Part shown: positions 1-13,700 of the stretch, piece after piece
How positions within the stretch are numbered: the first letter of the stretch is position 1
Layout of the letters: every line of letters begins with the position of its first letter
Position numbers and translations under genes: made by a program
Source of the DNA: Cryptomeria japonica
Taxonomy: Eukaryota > Streptophyta > Pinopsida > Cupressales > Cupressaceae
Assembly (NCBI RefSeq): GCF_030272615.1
Contig: NC_081409.1
Coordinates: 205,837,364 to 205,901,363, forward strand
DNA length: 64,000 nucleotides
Reading direction: 5' to 3'
Notes under the pieces: generated by a model
The model's database searches: none
Told to the model about the DNA's origin: nothing
What the model saw: only the letters and a program-made list of their open reading frames with translations

Positions 1-2
1 AC

Positions 3-1133
3 ATGCCTGGGCTTGATCCGGATTTAGTCATGCATCACCTCACCGTAGCAGAAGGAGCCAAACCTATCAAGCAGAAGCTTCGTAAGATGCATCGCCAGAT
101 TGCAGTGCTAGTCAAAACAGAACTCAAGAAACTCCTGGATGTTGGTTTCATTAGACCAATTGATTATGCAGAATGGATCTCCAATATTGTGCCTGTCGGC
201 AAACCAAAAGGGGGCATCCGCATTTGTACAGACTTCAGAGATCTGAATAAGGCATGTCCTAAGGATGACTTTCCCCTACCAAATATTGACATCATAGTGG
301 ATCTAACAGCAGGACATGCCATGCTTTCACTCATGGATGGCTTTTCAGGATACAATCAGATAAAGATTGCACCCGAAGATCAACATAAGACAACCTTCAC
401 ATGTCCATGGGGCACATACTGCTGGAATGTAATGCCTTTTGGTCTAAAGAATGCAGGAGCGACCTATCAAAGAGCAATGACCACCATCTTCCATGACATG
501 ATGCATACTATGATGGAAGATTATGTGGATGACTTACTAGCAAAATCACTCACTAGAGATGGACATCTCCAAATCTTAGATAAAATCTTTGATAGACTGG
601 AACAATACCATGTTCGACTCAACCCAAAGAAATGTGTCTTCGGAGTGACCTCCGGGAAGCTTCTAGGATACATTGTCTCAAGCAAAGGCATTGAGGTCGA
701 TCCAGCAAAGGTTAAGGCAATAATGGACATGCCACCTCCAAGGAATATCAATCAGCTAAGAACACTACAAGGACGACTTCAATCCATCCGCAGATTCATT
801 GCACAATTGGCCGATAAGTGTCACCCATTCACACACCTGCTACACAAGAACATCCGCTTTCAGTGGGATGACAAATGCCAACAAGCATTTCAGGTGCTTA
901 AAGACTATCTCATGAATCCACCATTGCTGATGCCACCAGATCCAAGTAGACCGTTGTTACTTTATATCTCAGCAACAAGTACAACATTGGGTGTATTATT
1001 GGCACAACATAATGCAGAAGGTAAAGAGTGTGTTGTTTACTACATCTCTTGCACACTGGTTGGCTATGAACTCAATTACACACCTATTGAGCGAGCTTGC
1101 CTAGCAGTAATCTTAGCAGCCACTAAATTGTGA
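3..1133 (+). pseudogene. Gypsy pol, part 1: reverse transcriptase and first RNase H
   Basis: The reading frame is open at the left edge, so the ATG at 3 is not the true start. The protein has the usual gypsy RT blocks: the VPVGKPKGGIR region, the MPFGLKNAGATYQR block, and the catalytic YVDD box at nt 522-533. A connection and first RNase H-like domain follow. This first RNase H looks vestigial, because the position where the first catalytic Asp is expected reads LLLYISAT. The frame ends at a TGA (1131-1133), and homology continues in the same frame after it, so this is an internal nonsense codon and not a real end. The product would copy element RNA into DNA in virus-like particles. Confidence 0.85.
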
Positions 1134-1142
1134 CACTATCTG

Positions 1143-3146
1143 TTGACGCACAAGGTACAACTCATCGCAAAGATTGATCCACTCAAGTATTTACTCAGCA
1201 AAGCAGCATTGACAGGTCGCTTGGCCAAATGGGTAATGATTCTAAGTGAATTTGACATCGAGTATGTGGACCGTAAAGCTATCAAAGGGCAGGTCATTGC
1301 AGATCAGTTGGCCGATGCACCACTCATAGGCGATCATCCCCTCATTTCCAATTTTTCAGATGAAGAGATATTCATGATCACAGAAGTACAACCATGGAAA
1401 CTATATTTTGATGGTTCATACACTAGGCACGGCTTAGGGGCAGGCATTTTGTTTATCACACCTCAAGGTGACAGCATCCCAAAGTCTTACAGGCTCACAT
1501 TTCCATGCACAAACAACATAGCAGAGTATGAGGCCTTGATCACAGGACTCAGGTTAGCCGTACAATGGAAATTACAAGAACTACAAGTATATGGCGATTC
1601 CCAACTAGTCATTCGACAAGTAACAGATGAATATCAGACCAAAGATGATAAACTCATGCCATATAAGCAAATGGTGGACACTCTAAAGACATCATTTACT
1701 ACTATCACTTTTGAGCAGATACCAAGAGATCAGAATCGAGCTGCTGACGTCATGGCTACCATCGCATCTCTACTAGATCTTCCACAGAATTCAACACACT
1801 ACGAGTTCTTGGTAGAACAGCTTTGGATCCCCGCTTATGATATCCCCGAATCTGAAATGATATGTCACCTTGTTGGTTCCGAATCCCCATGGTACGGTGA
1901 GTTCTACACCTATCTCCGCGATCATACCCTTCCTCCCAACCAATCAAATAACCAACGAAAAACCTTCATTCGCCAAATTGCTCGATATACTATTATTGCC
2001 GAAACCCTATACCGACGTAGTCTTGATGGTACTCTCCTTCGATGTCTGGAACAAGGTGAGATAACAAAGGTTTTGGAAGAGGTACATGAAGGAATTTGCG
2101 GGACTCACTCAAGTGGTCCATCACTAGCCAAGAAGATCATGCGAGCTGGATACTATTGGCCATCTATGGAAAAGGACTCCTACTACTTTGTCAGGAAATG
2201 CAAGAAATGTCAAGTTCATGGCGACCTGATACATGCACCAGCACAGGAACTGCAACCAATCACAACACCATGGCCTTTTTGTCAATGGGGCCTTGACCTT
2301 GTGGGTAAGATTCACCCATCTTCATCCAATGGCCATAAATTCATTATTACCGCCACCGAATATTTCACCAAGTGGATCAAAGCTGTTCCACTTACCCAAG
2401 TCACCGGCAAGCAGATCGCCTCATTCATCCTCAACTACATCATCTGCCGGTATGGTGTACCCATGTCCATCGTCACAGATAACGGTCTTCCTTTCAAAAA
2501 TCAGGATGTCCGTGAACTTTGTGAGAAATTTCATATCCAACACCGCTTTTCCACTCCCTATTACCCACAAGGCAATGGTCAGGCTGAAGCATCCAATAAA
2601 AACATACTGAGGATCCTAAAGAAGACAGTCAATGATGCCGGTCGTGATTGGCATGTTCAATTGAATCCAGCGCTATGGGCATATCGAACTAGCATTCAAA
2701 CCCCTACAGGTGCAACTCCTTATTCATTGGTCTATGGTGCAGAAGCTATCTTACCTATTGAGGTTGAGATACCATCATTACGAGTTTCCTTGCATAATCT
2801 CATCGATGATGAAGCATACAGAGTCTCATGTCTTCAGGACTTAGAGTTACTTGATGAGAAGCGACAAGCTGCATACAATCACCTCAAAGCCTATCAGCAG
2901 CGCATGAGTAGAAGCTACAATCACCGAGTTAGACCTCGTACATTTGAGGTAGGTGATCTTGTTCTTCGAGAGAATCCTCGCAACCAACCAAACAGAGAAC
3001 ATCAAGGCAAGTTTGAATCAAACTGGTTGGGCCCATATGTTGTCACTGCTGTATTTGGGTCCGGGGCATATCAGTTGGCTACATCAGAAGGAGAACCACT
3101 TGCAGATCCAATCAACAGCATGCACCTCAAAAGGTTTTATACCTAA
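1143..3146 (+). pseudogene. Gypsy pol, part 2: second RNase H and integrase
   Basis: This continues part 1 in the same frame after the TGA at 1131-1133; the ATG at 1143 is only the next Met. After the end of the first RNase H there is a complete second RNase H with D90, E128, D152 and D202 of this segment. The integrase has an H315-H322-C353-C356 zinc site and a catalytic D385, D446 and E482, with exactly 35 residues between the last two (DD35E). The C-terminal part ends at TAA 3144-3146. All catalytic residues are present, so apart from the single stop this is a well-preserved copy. The integrase would insert the cDNA into the genome. Confidence 0.88.
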
Positions 3147-5575
3147 GGTGTACAGAGCATCAGGCTCCACTGCACATCAGAAAATACCAAAAACATTCAG
3201 AAAATGTCCTGAAGAAAATACAAAAACATTAAAAAAAAAAGTAAAGAAAAATCATGCATCCAAACGGTGAACAACCACTCCGGTGGCACCTTGGGTAAGT
3301 ACGATGGTGAAAACCTGGCAAACAGGCGCCACTCGTGAAGGCAATGGCTCCAGTATCTTTCAGGCTCGTTGCGATCACATTCATGCACACACACATCCAT
3401 CCATCCAAACCATGGCTTGTTATTTGACTTGCAATTAAGAAAGTACTCCATGTGTCTAGCATCCCACCTTTTCATAGTCCGATCTACAAACTGGGGGCAA
3501 TACCCTTAACCTATTGATGGAAGTGGATTCTACATTGTCTTATATGTCATTACGCTCTTCATTCAGGCAATCATCAGAAAATATAAAAAACATTCCAAAA
3601 TGACTCTCAAAATACCAAAAACATTCAAAATTGTTTCACAAAATCCAAAAAACATCGGAAAACCCATCAAAAATCACACAAAAACATGGCAACACCTTGT
3701 ACATATTTATCCGATCAGATACAAAATAAACATTGACAACTACTCACACACTGACCATTTACCAATCAAACCAACACAATCGACTTCAACAATCCAAACC
3801 TGTCTTTAAACAAGGATGCATCCTTCCTTACCAAAACAAAGACAAGATGACATTTTCTTTGACACGAAAATTCTGTTAGGCTATCAAATACTTGGTTGAT
3901 TTGTGAGTACAATCGTTTGTTTATCTGTATCGGAATCTTTTAGCATTGTTTTGTATCATTTGCACATTATTTTCGATGAAGTTCTGGGGCATGTACTAAT
4001 GGTGTCTACGTGGGAAGTTCACCAAGCTACGTGATCTTATGCAAAATGCAGTCATAGATCATTACGACTTGCTGACTACAGCGTATACCTCGACCATATG
4101 AGCATGAACCATTACCAAGGATCCATATTCTTTATTCTTTATGTATATACTGTTTGTTTACAGGTACACTGCTCATTCTTTGGTTCCTCCTCATCCAATT
4201 TGGATAAAAGTTTTTATCTCTTAGTACGGTATGCACTTGTCTCAGGATATGATCAGCCTAAGATCAAGGAGGACGATCCAAGTCATGCATGAAAGGAGAT
4301 AATCCTTGTCTGTTCCGCAAGCAATACTCTGGTCAACTTGATCCATTATATCAAGTTGTTTGTATTAACTTGCTATATAAAATCCATGTAAGGGATACTC
4401 AGGTCATCTTGAATCATTATGTCAAGATGCTTGTATTCTCTTCCAACATTTTAAAGCTCAATGATGAAAATAGAGCACTATGGATCGTCATCTCATCTCA
4501 TCTGTATATATTGCATTTCGTTGCATTCCACCCATCCATACATTCATAATAGCTACATATCATGCATACATAGTCATAATAATGCATACTCTATTTTCCT
4601 CTTCTTCCATAGGAATGAGTCATAGGTTCTCCATTTCTTCTATCTAACATCGAACCCACCCCCCTCACCCTCCCCATCTCGATAATCAGCATCACATACC
4701 CTACATCGTTTCTCAATCAACCCAATCAAGCCACGTTCATCACTATCCATCTCTAAATAGCAGGGATTGTGTTTCCTATGCTAAGTCATCCAATAAGCCA
4801 AGAAAGTTACTCTATCTGCATAGGTACATCAACTCACACACACCTAGACTATCAACAGACACTCTGATCAAGTATCTTCGGGTCTCAACAGGTAATCGAT
4901 TATGGTAATCCTAGACTACATCAGGCATTTATCATAATGACCTAGTCTCAACGGGGCTGCCATGATTCCCCACAACCATCCATCACACGCACACATTATC
5001 AATTGATCAACCAATCAAACACAATCCAACGGACAATTACATCAATTGTCTACGTCTCAACGAGTATTTTGCTTCATATACCTTGACTTCATCGGGCAAT
5101 TACATCAATTGTCTAAGTCACATCAGGTCACTTTGATTCACTTACTCAGACTTTATCTTGTCCAAGCAAACAACTGGCATCAACTGTCATGCTTTGACTT
5201 GACCGGGGCAATTAAACCGATTGCACCAAATTGTTCAACCAATTTTGATCAATTGTACAGCATCAATCCAAACCCCACACTACATCTGCTATGTATCTCT
5301 TGCATGACCTCAGGGTACTCGCTGGCTTGTTGTTTCTCCATATTCACTCTATTTTTCTTCCATTCTTTCACTGTTGTTGCTAATTTCTTCTATTCTACCT
5401 CCCCTCCACTTCTCATTCTTTTTCGAGAGATCGCCCGATTTTTCAAAAAATTTCGGCCCATCTCTCGAGGGGGCATACCACCCATTAAATTAACATTTTA
5501 TGGGGCATTTCTTCACACCTATTTTTCTTTCTTTGAAACGACGCGATAAACCGCACCATCTCAAAGAGGGGCAAA
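3147..5575 (+). other. Non-coding region between pol and 3' LTR
   Basis: About 2.4 kb with no convincing gene. The first part (3170-3700) is rich in loosely repeated AAATACCAAAAACATTC-like runs. The longest open frame (5046-5549) has no recognisable domain. Tat-type elements commonly carry a long region here. The last bases, 5561-5575, form a purine-rich tract (AAAGAGGGGCAAA) directly before the LTR and probably prime plus-strand DNA synthesis. Confidence 0.6.
5561..5575 (+). other. Polypurine tract of the Tat-like element
   Basis: The purine-rich run AAAGAGGGGCAAA sits immediately 5' of TGTAGTCACAC, the apparent LTR start. A polypurine tract next to the 3' LTR is needed to prime second-strand synthesis. 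Confidence 0.7.
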
Positions 5576-6900
5576 TGTAGTCACACAAATCTATCCATTT
5601 TAATTAAATGAATATTTGCTATTTATTTGATTAAAAATCCACTAGCCACCAGTTAATTAAATTAATATTTAATTAATTCATCCCCAAACATTCTTCTATT
5701 AATTAAATAAATTATTCAATTTATTTTAATTAATTCATTAAATCAAATTTCAATCAATTAAATAAATAAAATCAATTTATTTAATTAAATCCCCTTTTCC
5801 TCTTTTAAATAAATTAAATAAAACATTTATTTAAATCATTGTCCCCACCCCACTTGCATTTTCCTACAAATGCAACTTGCACATATTTTGAAATAAATGA
5901 ATTTTTATTTTAAATAAAATCCTATTTTCCCTCACCCACCAAATCCACTTGCAAAATCTAATCCCCTTCTAGATTCTTCTAACCCCTTCCTAATTAGCCT
6001 AATCCATCCCCTAATTATTGTCACATTCATAAGCAAAAGGGAGTCACTTCTCAAATGGCCCAAAGTCTTGGATAACCATTGAAGGTTTTCAACCTTCAAC
6101 CACCAAAAACCCCAAAGTCTTTGAAAACCATTAAAGGCTTCCAACTTTCAACCACTTAATCCCCAAAGTCTCCAATAACCATTAATGGTTAACTCAAACC
6201 CTTCCACATGGTTAAAACATTTGTTTTGACTCAACATCTACCCAACCCAAGGGTCTCATCAGGTCATTAATGCTTTGACCATGATTATCTCTTAATCATT
6301 TGCACAAAGGTTTATCCTTGCATTAACTCCTAATCCAGTGGGTAATCCTAATTTAGACTTGACCCTTAGCCTTTAGATAACCATGAGGTCTTCTCAGGCC
6401 TTTAATGCCTCCAACCTCTTCTCTCAACCCAATCCTGTGTTGACACTTGTCACTATTTTATTGGTGCAAATTGTGCACATGGATCCCCAACTTTCAAGCT
6501 TGACCCTTGATTAAACCTTTCAATCTTGGCCATCCATTGCTCCATTTTTCCTATAAATAGAGCCCATTCCTTCATAATCCGGATCCTGAAAACTTGTATG
6601 CATCTAAGCTATAGACATTTTAGAGAGCATTTTAGCATAAGCAATCTAACATCTTGTCTTTTTGGTTAAAATACATCATTTTAGCATTAGTATTAGCTTT
6701 TTATTTCACATTTAGAGCTATACTACAATCTCAATCCTCCATAAGCATCCATAGTGCAAAAAGCTGCTGAGAGCTACACTATTTTGGAACTTGGAGCGGA
6801 GAGGAACAAGGGAGAAGAAGCTAAGGCCATGCTAAGAGGCAGTTGGAGATGTCTCATGATCTTTGTTTTACTTATTAGATATATTAGCATGTCTCTTTGT
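5576..6900 (+). repeat. 3' LTR of the Tat-like element (right end uncertain)
   Basis: The LTR begins with TG directly after the polypurine tract. Its U3 starts with AT-rich DNA (about 5590-5850, built of ATTAATTAAATAA-like words), then carries a repeated phrase about CCCCAAAGTCTT..AACCATT near 6060-6190. A good plant TATA box lies at 6552-6559. R and U5 follow it. No CA end can be chosen with confidence because there is no second LTR to compare; the true end may lie anywhere from about 6.9 to 7.3 kb. Confidence 0.65.
6552..6559 (+). promoter_or_regulatory. TATA box of the 3' LTR
   Basis: TATAAATA is followed by GAGCCC, a typical plant Pol II core promoter context, in the expected place late in the LTR U3. 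Confidence 0.65.
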
Positions 6901-8626
6901 GTCTCTTTTGGAATGCCTTCATATGTTTAGTTTTAGATTGACTAACACTAATGTTTTGTATGTTTTTGTGTTCTTTGATCTTAGACTAACCTTGTGTCAT
7001 TTAGGAGGGCATCAGATTTTATATTTAATCTTCTTTCCTCCTCCTTTATCGAATGGTATGCTAGAATTTTCTTCTTCAAAGCATGTTATGTTAGATAGTT
7101 ATAATTTCTTTCTATTTAGTATACATTGCTTCTTTCATGACAAACTTTTAGGTTGTCTTGGATTCATTTCGTAGGTTATTTTTCATAGATTAAGAAATTA
7201 CATTTTTTATGTTAGCATATAATTCAGTATTCCCTATATAATATTAGATATATTATGTTGTATTTAGATAGAAAAAATGTTAGCTCTCGATCATATTAAC
7301 GTTTAACCTAACATGCATACATTTCATCACCATTTGTTGTATTTAATTAAGCACTTATGATAAGTTGTTTAACTAGATCACAATGCACACATGTATCATT
7401 TTAATCATTAGAGAATTTATTAAGCAATATCATTAGGTCGTTTAATCAATCACAATTGTATTAAAATAGAGATACATGTTTATCATTACGTTTTACTTAG
7501 ATAATTATTGCATTTAATCAAAACCAATATAACACATTGTAATGCATTAAACCACATGTGACATCTATGTAAAGCATATCATAAACACAAATAACATGAT
7601 AGCTTCCGATACAAGATATACAACAAAATCACCATTGGAACAAAATGTCATGTACTCTAACAACATATCTCATCACCATATGAATGATGGCTAGTAGAAC
7701 TCTTAGGTCTTGGTGTTTCTAGTTGTGGGATAGATACATGTTTGTGTGATGTTGTAGAATGTAACTCCTTAGTTGACTTTGTGTCTCTGATTCTTAGATA
7801 AGTCATCTAAGCTTTGCTACCTCTAGCATGATCCTCACATTGTCACGATGCATCTAATCTCTCTCATATTTCACTCACTCAACCTCAACCTCTAGGGAAT
7901 CCATGTGAGAGAAATTTGCAATCTTCTCATCATATTCTACTCTTAGTTGTACCATGAGCTCAAAGATGTCCTCATGTCTCCCTACATTATGTTGTAGCCC
8001 ATGACTAGCTCACACAAATCATTGGGTGCCAATGAAAGAGACCATCCCTACTATGATAATACTTACAAATTCATGTCATCCTCGTGTTCCAACTACAAGA
8101 AAACAAGGAAGTATGAAATTGGTAATCTCATCATGTATATTGAAATAAAAAAACTTATAACATGTGAAATCAAATGTGTACATATATAACATCTCACCTG
8201 GATCTCCATATCGCCAATTGGGATTGCCTGAAGTCATCTATAGGAGTCCTTGACAGTGTAGCCTTTACTTTAATTGAGGGTATGATAGAAACAACTCTAC
8301 TCAATTACCAATGCTCCAAACAATTAGGTGCCTTAGCTAAAGAGGGTGATGATTGTGATACACATTCTTGATACTTAGGTCTCTCTCATGGTGTATCATC
8401 ATCCTTTTCTTCTCTCTCCTTTTCTCTCCTCCCCTTATCCTCTATGATCGATAGGTCCTGATCTCAGTCCCAATGCTGATCCTCATTATAACCATATCCA
8501 TTCTCATCCTCCTCCAAGTCATGTCTCTAATAGGCCCATGGCATTGGATCATCGATGAGATGATCTTTAGGAAACATGGGGGAAGGACGAGCAATGCTCC
8601 ACCATCTAGTGTATCCTTAATATACA
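6901..8626. other. Gene-free AT-rich stretch
   Basis: No coding frame with a recognisable domain was found on either strand. The left end may still be LTR U5. From about 7.7 kb the sequence has the CT/AT word bias seen in the neighbouring decayed PMD gene and may be its 3' continuation on the minus strand. Confidence 0.4.
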
Positions 8627-9690
8627 CCTACAACATCCTCATCTGAGATTGGAAAAGTGTCTCTCTCCTCATTCTCCACATCACTCAAGGTAACATCTAG
8701 TGTAGCCAGTTGGGGCTCGTTTTTGAGTCTCACTATACTACAAGCTAACTGGACATACATCGATATTAAGTGAGGATCTCGTTGTATCTAACCAAACTAT
8801 TGTATGACTCAATCATAGAAGAATGGCATAACATTGTAGTCATGGAAACTAATGAGGAGTTGGTACCGCAACATCCTCACCATCTACTGCATGTGATGTC
8901 TACCCATGATCTCATAGTCCTATATGGTCTCCATTGGATTTCTACAGGCTCTAATCTATCAAATATAACTCACTAGTACAATAAATCTCCTCTACATGGC
9001 CTTGTTAGTGGATAGGCATGTTCTTGCGATCTCACCCAATTGACCTTGACTAGGTAATCCACTTGCCTTATGCATGTAATATGCTTGAATACCCACACCT
9101 AGAGTAGTGTACAAGTCATCAAGTTGTATCCCTTATAGTGTACATAGCGAATGAGATCGTAATAGAGGTGTGCTAGCATACTCTATCCCCATGAGATTGT
9201 TATAGAGTTGTGCTAGCATACTCTATCCCCATGAAAAGAAGATCATACTCTCCTCCATTACTTGGATAGTGTGTACAAGGCCTCTATGTAGATGTGTACC
9301 TCAACCATCGAGTGCTATGACAAGAGTGGCTATAGCAATCAATATTGGTCATAAGACGAGAATGTCCACAATACTTTATAACAACCAACATAGATAGATG
9401 CAACCCCTCTTGTCTCTTGGTATATCTTACCCTATGTAATACACGTTGTTCTCATCAATAATGTTGGGTGTATGTGTCCCTACTAGTATCATGATGTTTC
9501 CATGTATCGAAAGATGCAAAATCCAATGTAGTCCTCAATTGTGACCATCATCTCCCTCGTCAAAAGATGGAAAGTGGAGGTGTCATTATCTCGTCACTAC
9601 ATGAATGCCATCACCATCACCATCACATCATGGAATCCCATACTTGACATGGTGTAGACCCACCATATCCCAATATCTTATAAATAAGAC
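8627..9690 (-). pseudogene. Decayed PMD (MAIN-like, plant mobile domain) gene
   Basis: On the minus strand two blocks read like the plant mobile domain found in MAIN-like proteins and in many plant transposons. Near 9590-9485 the frame gives an RWR-like start followed by DTSTFHLLTREMMVTIEDYI, close to the familiar TFHLP-GEMT-TLEDV block. Near 8940-8630 it gives a D-EIMGRHHM block and then ISFHDYNVMPFFYDWVIQ. Several stops (UAG, UGA) and at least one frame change separate the blocks, so this is a dead copy. PMD proteins are host silencing factors or passengers in Mutator-like and gypsy elements; which applies here cannot be told. The call rests on remembered family patterns and should be tested with a profile search. 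Confidence 0.5.
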
Positions 9691-9783
9691 TACACCTCCT
9701 ATGATAGCAAACCTGTTTGGTCACACAATAGGCTATATATGTGACCACCTGAATGTTCTCACCTCTATTTGTGTGTCCATCCC

Positions 9784-10140
9784 TCCCCCTAAAATATCTT
9801 TATCCCTCTCTCTCCCTCCAAATCTCTGTATCTCTCCCCAATCTCTCCCTCTCTCCCTCTCTCCCTCCAAATATTTGTATCTCTCCCTAACCTCTCCCTC
9901 TCTCCCTCCAAATAGTTGTATCTCTCCCTAACCTCTCCCTCTCTCCCTCCCCACTTTATAATCTTTTACTCAACTCTTTCTATCTCCCTCTCTCACCCTA
10001 TTTCCGTCCTTCCTTTTCTACTTGATTTCTCCCCTGTATCTATTTGTTTCTTTGTACCTAACTTTCCCTATGTCTATCTCTTCTTTCTCCCTATCTACAT
10101 CTCTCCCTCCCTCTTTCCCTAACTCTCTCTACCTCTCCAT
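9784..10140. repeat. CT-rich minisatellite
   Basis: A tract built of CTCCCTCTCTC words. Within it (about 9840-9950) a unit of about 41 bases containing TCCCTCCAAATA(T/G)TTGTATC is repeated at least two to three times almost unchanged. Open frames across it are low-complexity artefacts. Confidence 0.8.
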
Positions 10141-10584
10141 CTCTCTTAATATGTCTCTATCTAGGTTATAAAATTACCACATTAATATGCCATGATCAAA
10201 GAGTACCTAATAAAATATTACCACATTCTCAAATTGTTCTATAATTTAGTGTCCTTCAATCTCCCAAAAACTTTCTTTAATAAATATTTTAAAGCATTTA
10301 TTGACATTTCTTCTCTTTGTAAAGTAGAGAAAATGTTGAATTTGTATTTTAATTGTTAGACCGTAATGTACAACTTTTCTACATTTGAGTTATTTCATGA
10401 AGGATGGCTCAACAAGCATAAACATTTATAGCCCTTTTGGTTGAGCAGTGTATGAAAAGACTGTAGAAAAAACATAAATATGAAGAGATTAGCCATAAAA
10501 GTTAAAAGTATATGTCTATTGGCTATTTAATAATAACTTCATGTATTGTTAATTATATATTATCCATTAATAAAAGATAAAACT

Positions 10585-10640
10585 GTGTGTATGTATATAT
10601 ATGTATGTACATATGTATATGCATATGTGTGTGTGTGTGT

Positions 10641-10708
<68 letters not shown>

Positions 10709-10757
10709 CTATGTATGTATGTATGTATGTATGTATGTATGTATGTATGTATGTATG
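10585..10757. repeat. Compound GT / TA / TATG microsatellite
   Basis: A (GT)n run to about 10684 is followed by (TA)n to about 10708 and then (GTAT)n to 10757. The boundaries are sharp. Such compound tracts are polymorphic by polymerase slippage. Confidence 0.95.
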
Positions 10758-13700
10758 AAAAAGTAAAATGGAGATGGAATTCATATTTTTTACTTTTTTA
10801 TCTCTAGAAATCAGCTTCACCTTTAATTTCAACCCCCTATTCAAAATGAGCATATATTTCAAATTTATTCACGTTTGGACAAATTAAGTTGTATATAAAT
10901 ATGACTAACGTTTACCATCTTCATAATTTATTGTTGTTTATGACTAGTCTTGATAAATCACTCACTTTAATCTCGAGAATTAATACAAAAATCTACTACC
11001 CACTTTTAATTACCTCTCTATTTTAGGTGTCTTACAACCTTCTTTTTTTTTTTATCTTGTGACTAATTTTCATAATTTCTAAATTTTATTCATGATTATT
11101 ACAAATAAATTATCTATTATTGTTTTAAAAGTTATTATAAAAATCAATTATCTCCTTTTTTAAACTACTTATATGATAAGAAATTTTCCCCATTCTTCAC
11201 AATCTACTATTGTTTAAGATGACTATATATATCCATCATACATATTAATAACTAAATAATAATATTTTACTTTCTATTTATCTAAAATAAATCTATACAA
11301 ATTTTTTTTAAATATAAAAAATACACAATTTAAAAATAATAATAATATATGTAATATACTATTATCTTTTTATACTGATTTATATTCAAAATGTATTTAA
11401 TCTGCATACCTACATAATAATAATAATTATTATATTGGTTAATCGACTAAAAACTAATACCAGTGAATCAAATTTCAAAACACGCGATCACCAGAAACTT
11501 ATAAATAATCACTTGGAATTCTTTGTCTTAGTCTCTTTGTTGCACTGTAATTGTCATTCAATGATGTGATACATAATGTATATATGTCATCTTATCTGTG
11601 TATATCTCAATACCTATATATAAATATTTATCTTCCCTACCAGAATTAAAAGGATATTTAAGTTCGCATGGCTATTTATCAAAACTATTGTATTAGCACG
11701 GGATTTAATGTTAAATAATTTTATAAGTGAGAAAATGAAAAAGAATCTATTATAGCCAAATGTGTTTGTTGGAGAGATGTCTGCTGCAAATACTGACATA
11801 TTAGAAAATTAAATTGCTAAAATCATTTGTTTGTATTAGAAGGAAAATGTTATTTATCTAATCCCGTTATGTCCTCCTAAATTTTATATAAAAGCATCAG
11901 TGAGTTAAGCTATCCTTATTTTCTAGCTACTAATTAGCTTCATGATTGCATGTTTAAGTTTTTGGTTTTAGTTAACCTTTTCTTCAAGAAATGAATATAT
12001 ATATTTTTGTTTGAGAAGTATTTGTAAACATAAGTTATTTAGATGGTAAGTACAATTTAGAAATAATATATATATGGATTGAATTGATTGGTGTTTTAAA
12101 AAAAAATTAATTAAAAGAAGAGAAAAAGTGTCAAAGAATGTAGTGATGTGGAAGAGATGTAAATATCAACAATGAGGTGTAATTTGAGTTCATCATTTAT
12201 AGAGATTAGAACACCTAGGCTTTTGTAATCATCGAAGGAGGATAGGAAAGAAGAAAGGGACACAATTATGAATAGCAAGTTAGACAAGCAATGGCATAGG
12301 AAGGATCTTACAATACAAAATGTGGTGAGAAAGGGAAAGAAGTGAATTTTCTAATGGACATATAAATAAAATGATGAAAACTAATTGGGAATATCATAAA
12401 GGAGTTAAAAATAATTGTTTCAAATACCATTCTAGTCATTCAAATTCTTGATAAGTTTTAGACAGGACTATCTGAGACCAATTTCAAAAATCCCTAATTT
12501 GTAAATTTATTAGAGTATGATCATTATTGGATAATCTATGAGCTTGGATTGGGAAGAAATGGCAAACTTACCACAAACCTAAGGTTATCTTTTAGTCTAA
12601 AGAGAATTCTCAATTGGCCTTCCAATTTGCCTCGTAAAGGGATAACATACCCTAACATTTTAGGAATGTAGGGTTATACCTAAAATTGTAGACTTCTCTA
12701 TTCAACTTTGAAGATGAATTATTAACCTAGGTGCCACAATAGGCAAGACATTACAAGATACTCTCTTAGTTTCAAGATGGAGATATTTTGAAGCAAATTG
12801 AGAGAAAATTTGGTGAATTACTTTATATTTGCTAAAGAAAGGAAAAAAATTCCAGAAATTATAAAAAATTATGTCAAGGATAATAATGAAAGGGTAATAA
12901 CAAGCTATCGAATTATAGCGTACTTCAAAAGTGTGAAGGTAAAATCCCTTCATTTAGATACTACAAGTATAGAAGTTCATTATTCCTTTACTCAAGAAGA
13001 ATGTGAAGGTTAAATATTAGGTGGAAACAATTTAATACTATTTTCAAAGATAAACTCCATAAAACATATTGGAATCTCAATAAAACAATGAATACATAAA
13101 AAGCATTCAAATATAAGATTATTGCTTTTGTAAAAGAGAAAGGCATAAACTAACACATGAAGATAATAAGTAGGTTCATAAAGACGATCATAATTAAGAT
13201 GGGATGCTTGGTTAGAGAAGATCCACATTGTGAACAACAAAAGATCTATCTTTAGGAGATGTAGAGAAGACTAAAGAGGTTGATCAAATAGAAAATCATG
13301 CTAAATAGGACAATTTATTATGGATGCAAATGAGGGATTTTATAAGGGTAAATAAAAGAAATTATCCTAGAATTCCAATACTATATCTACGAAAAATTAG
13401 GTCCAATTTTTAAAAAATGGAGAATAATGAGTTTGAAGAATTGTGAAATAAAAAGAAAACAAGAAAGGTGGGGTAAGAAAAGATATGGTTAGAAACAAGT
13501 GAAATAAATTTCCTAGCTCTAAGAGCTCAACAAAATATAGGAACTTGTGGGTTGAGATGGAGAAAAACTAGAAAGAGACTCAGGCCACCTTAAATAATGG
13601 TATGTAAAAGCATTTCACTATAGTTATGAAAGGAAGAGGCTAAAATGTCTCCGCATATGGGAAATGAAGTTCCCTATTTAGAATGTTCTAGTCATAGACA

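Larger units (their letters stand above)
1..6900 (+). mobile_element. Ty3/gypsy retrotransposon, Tat-like, 3' half
   Basis: This is the 3' half of a plus-strand LTR retrotransposon; its 5' LTR, gag and protease lie upstream of the window. The order is reverse transcriptase, a first RNase H, a second RNase H, integrase, about 2.4 kb of non-coding DNA, a polypurine tract and a 3' LTR. Two RNase H domains and a long region after pol are known traits of the Tat branch of plant Ty3/gypsy. No chromodomain is seen. The right end is unresolved because the other LTR is not in the window, so 6900 is only a lower estimate. Confidence 0.85.

Noticed and set aside
5046-5549. 167-residue ORF before the Tat-like LTR
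   Set aside because: Lies in the non-coding region after pol, has low-complexity Phe/Ser runs at its end and no domain.
5590-5850. AT-rich tract as a replication origin or matrix attachment site
   Set aside because: It is part of the LTR U3, and AT-richness alone is not evidence.
10546-10862. Open frames of 68-100 codons across the GT/TA/TATG tract on both strands
   Set aside because: They are read-throughs of dinucleotide and tetranucleotide repeats with no Met-to-stop logic or domain.
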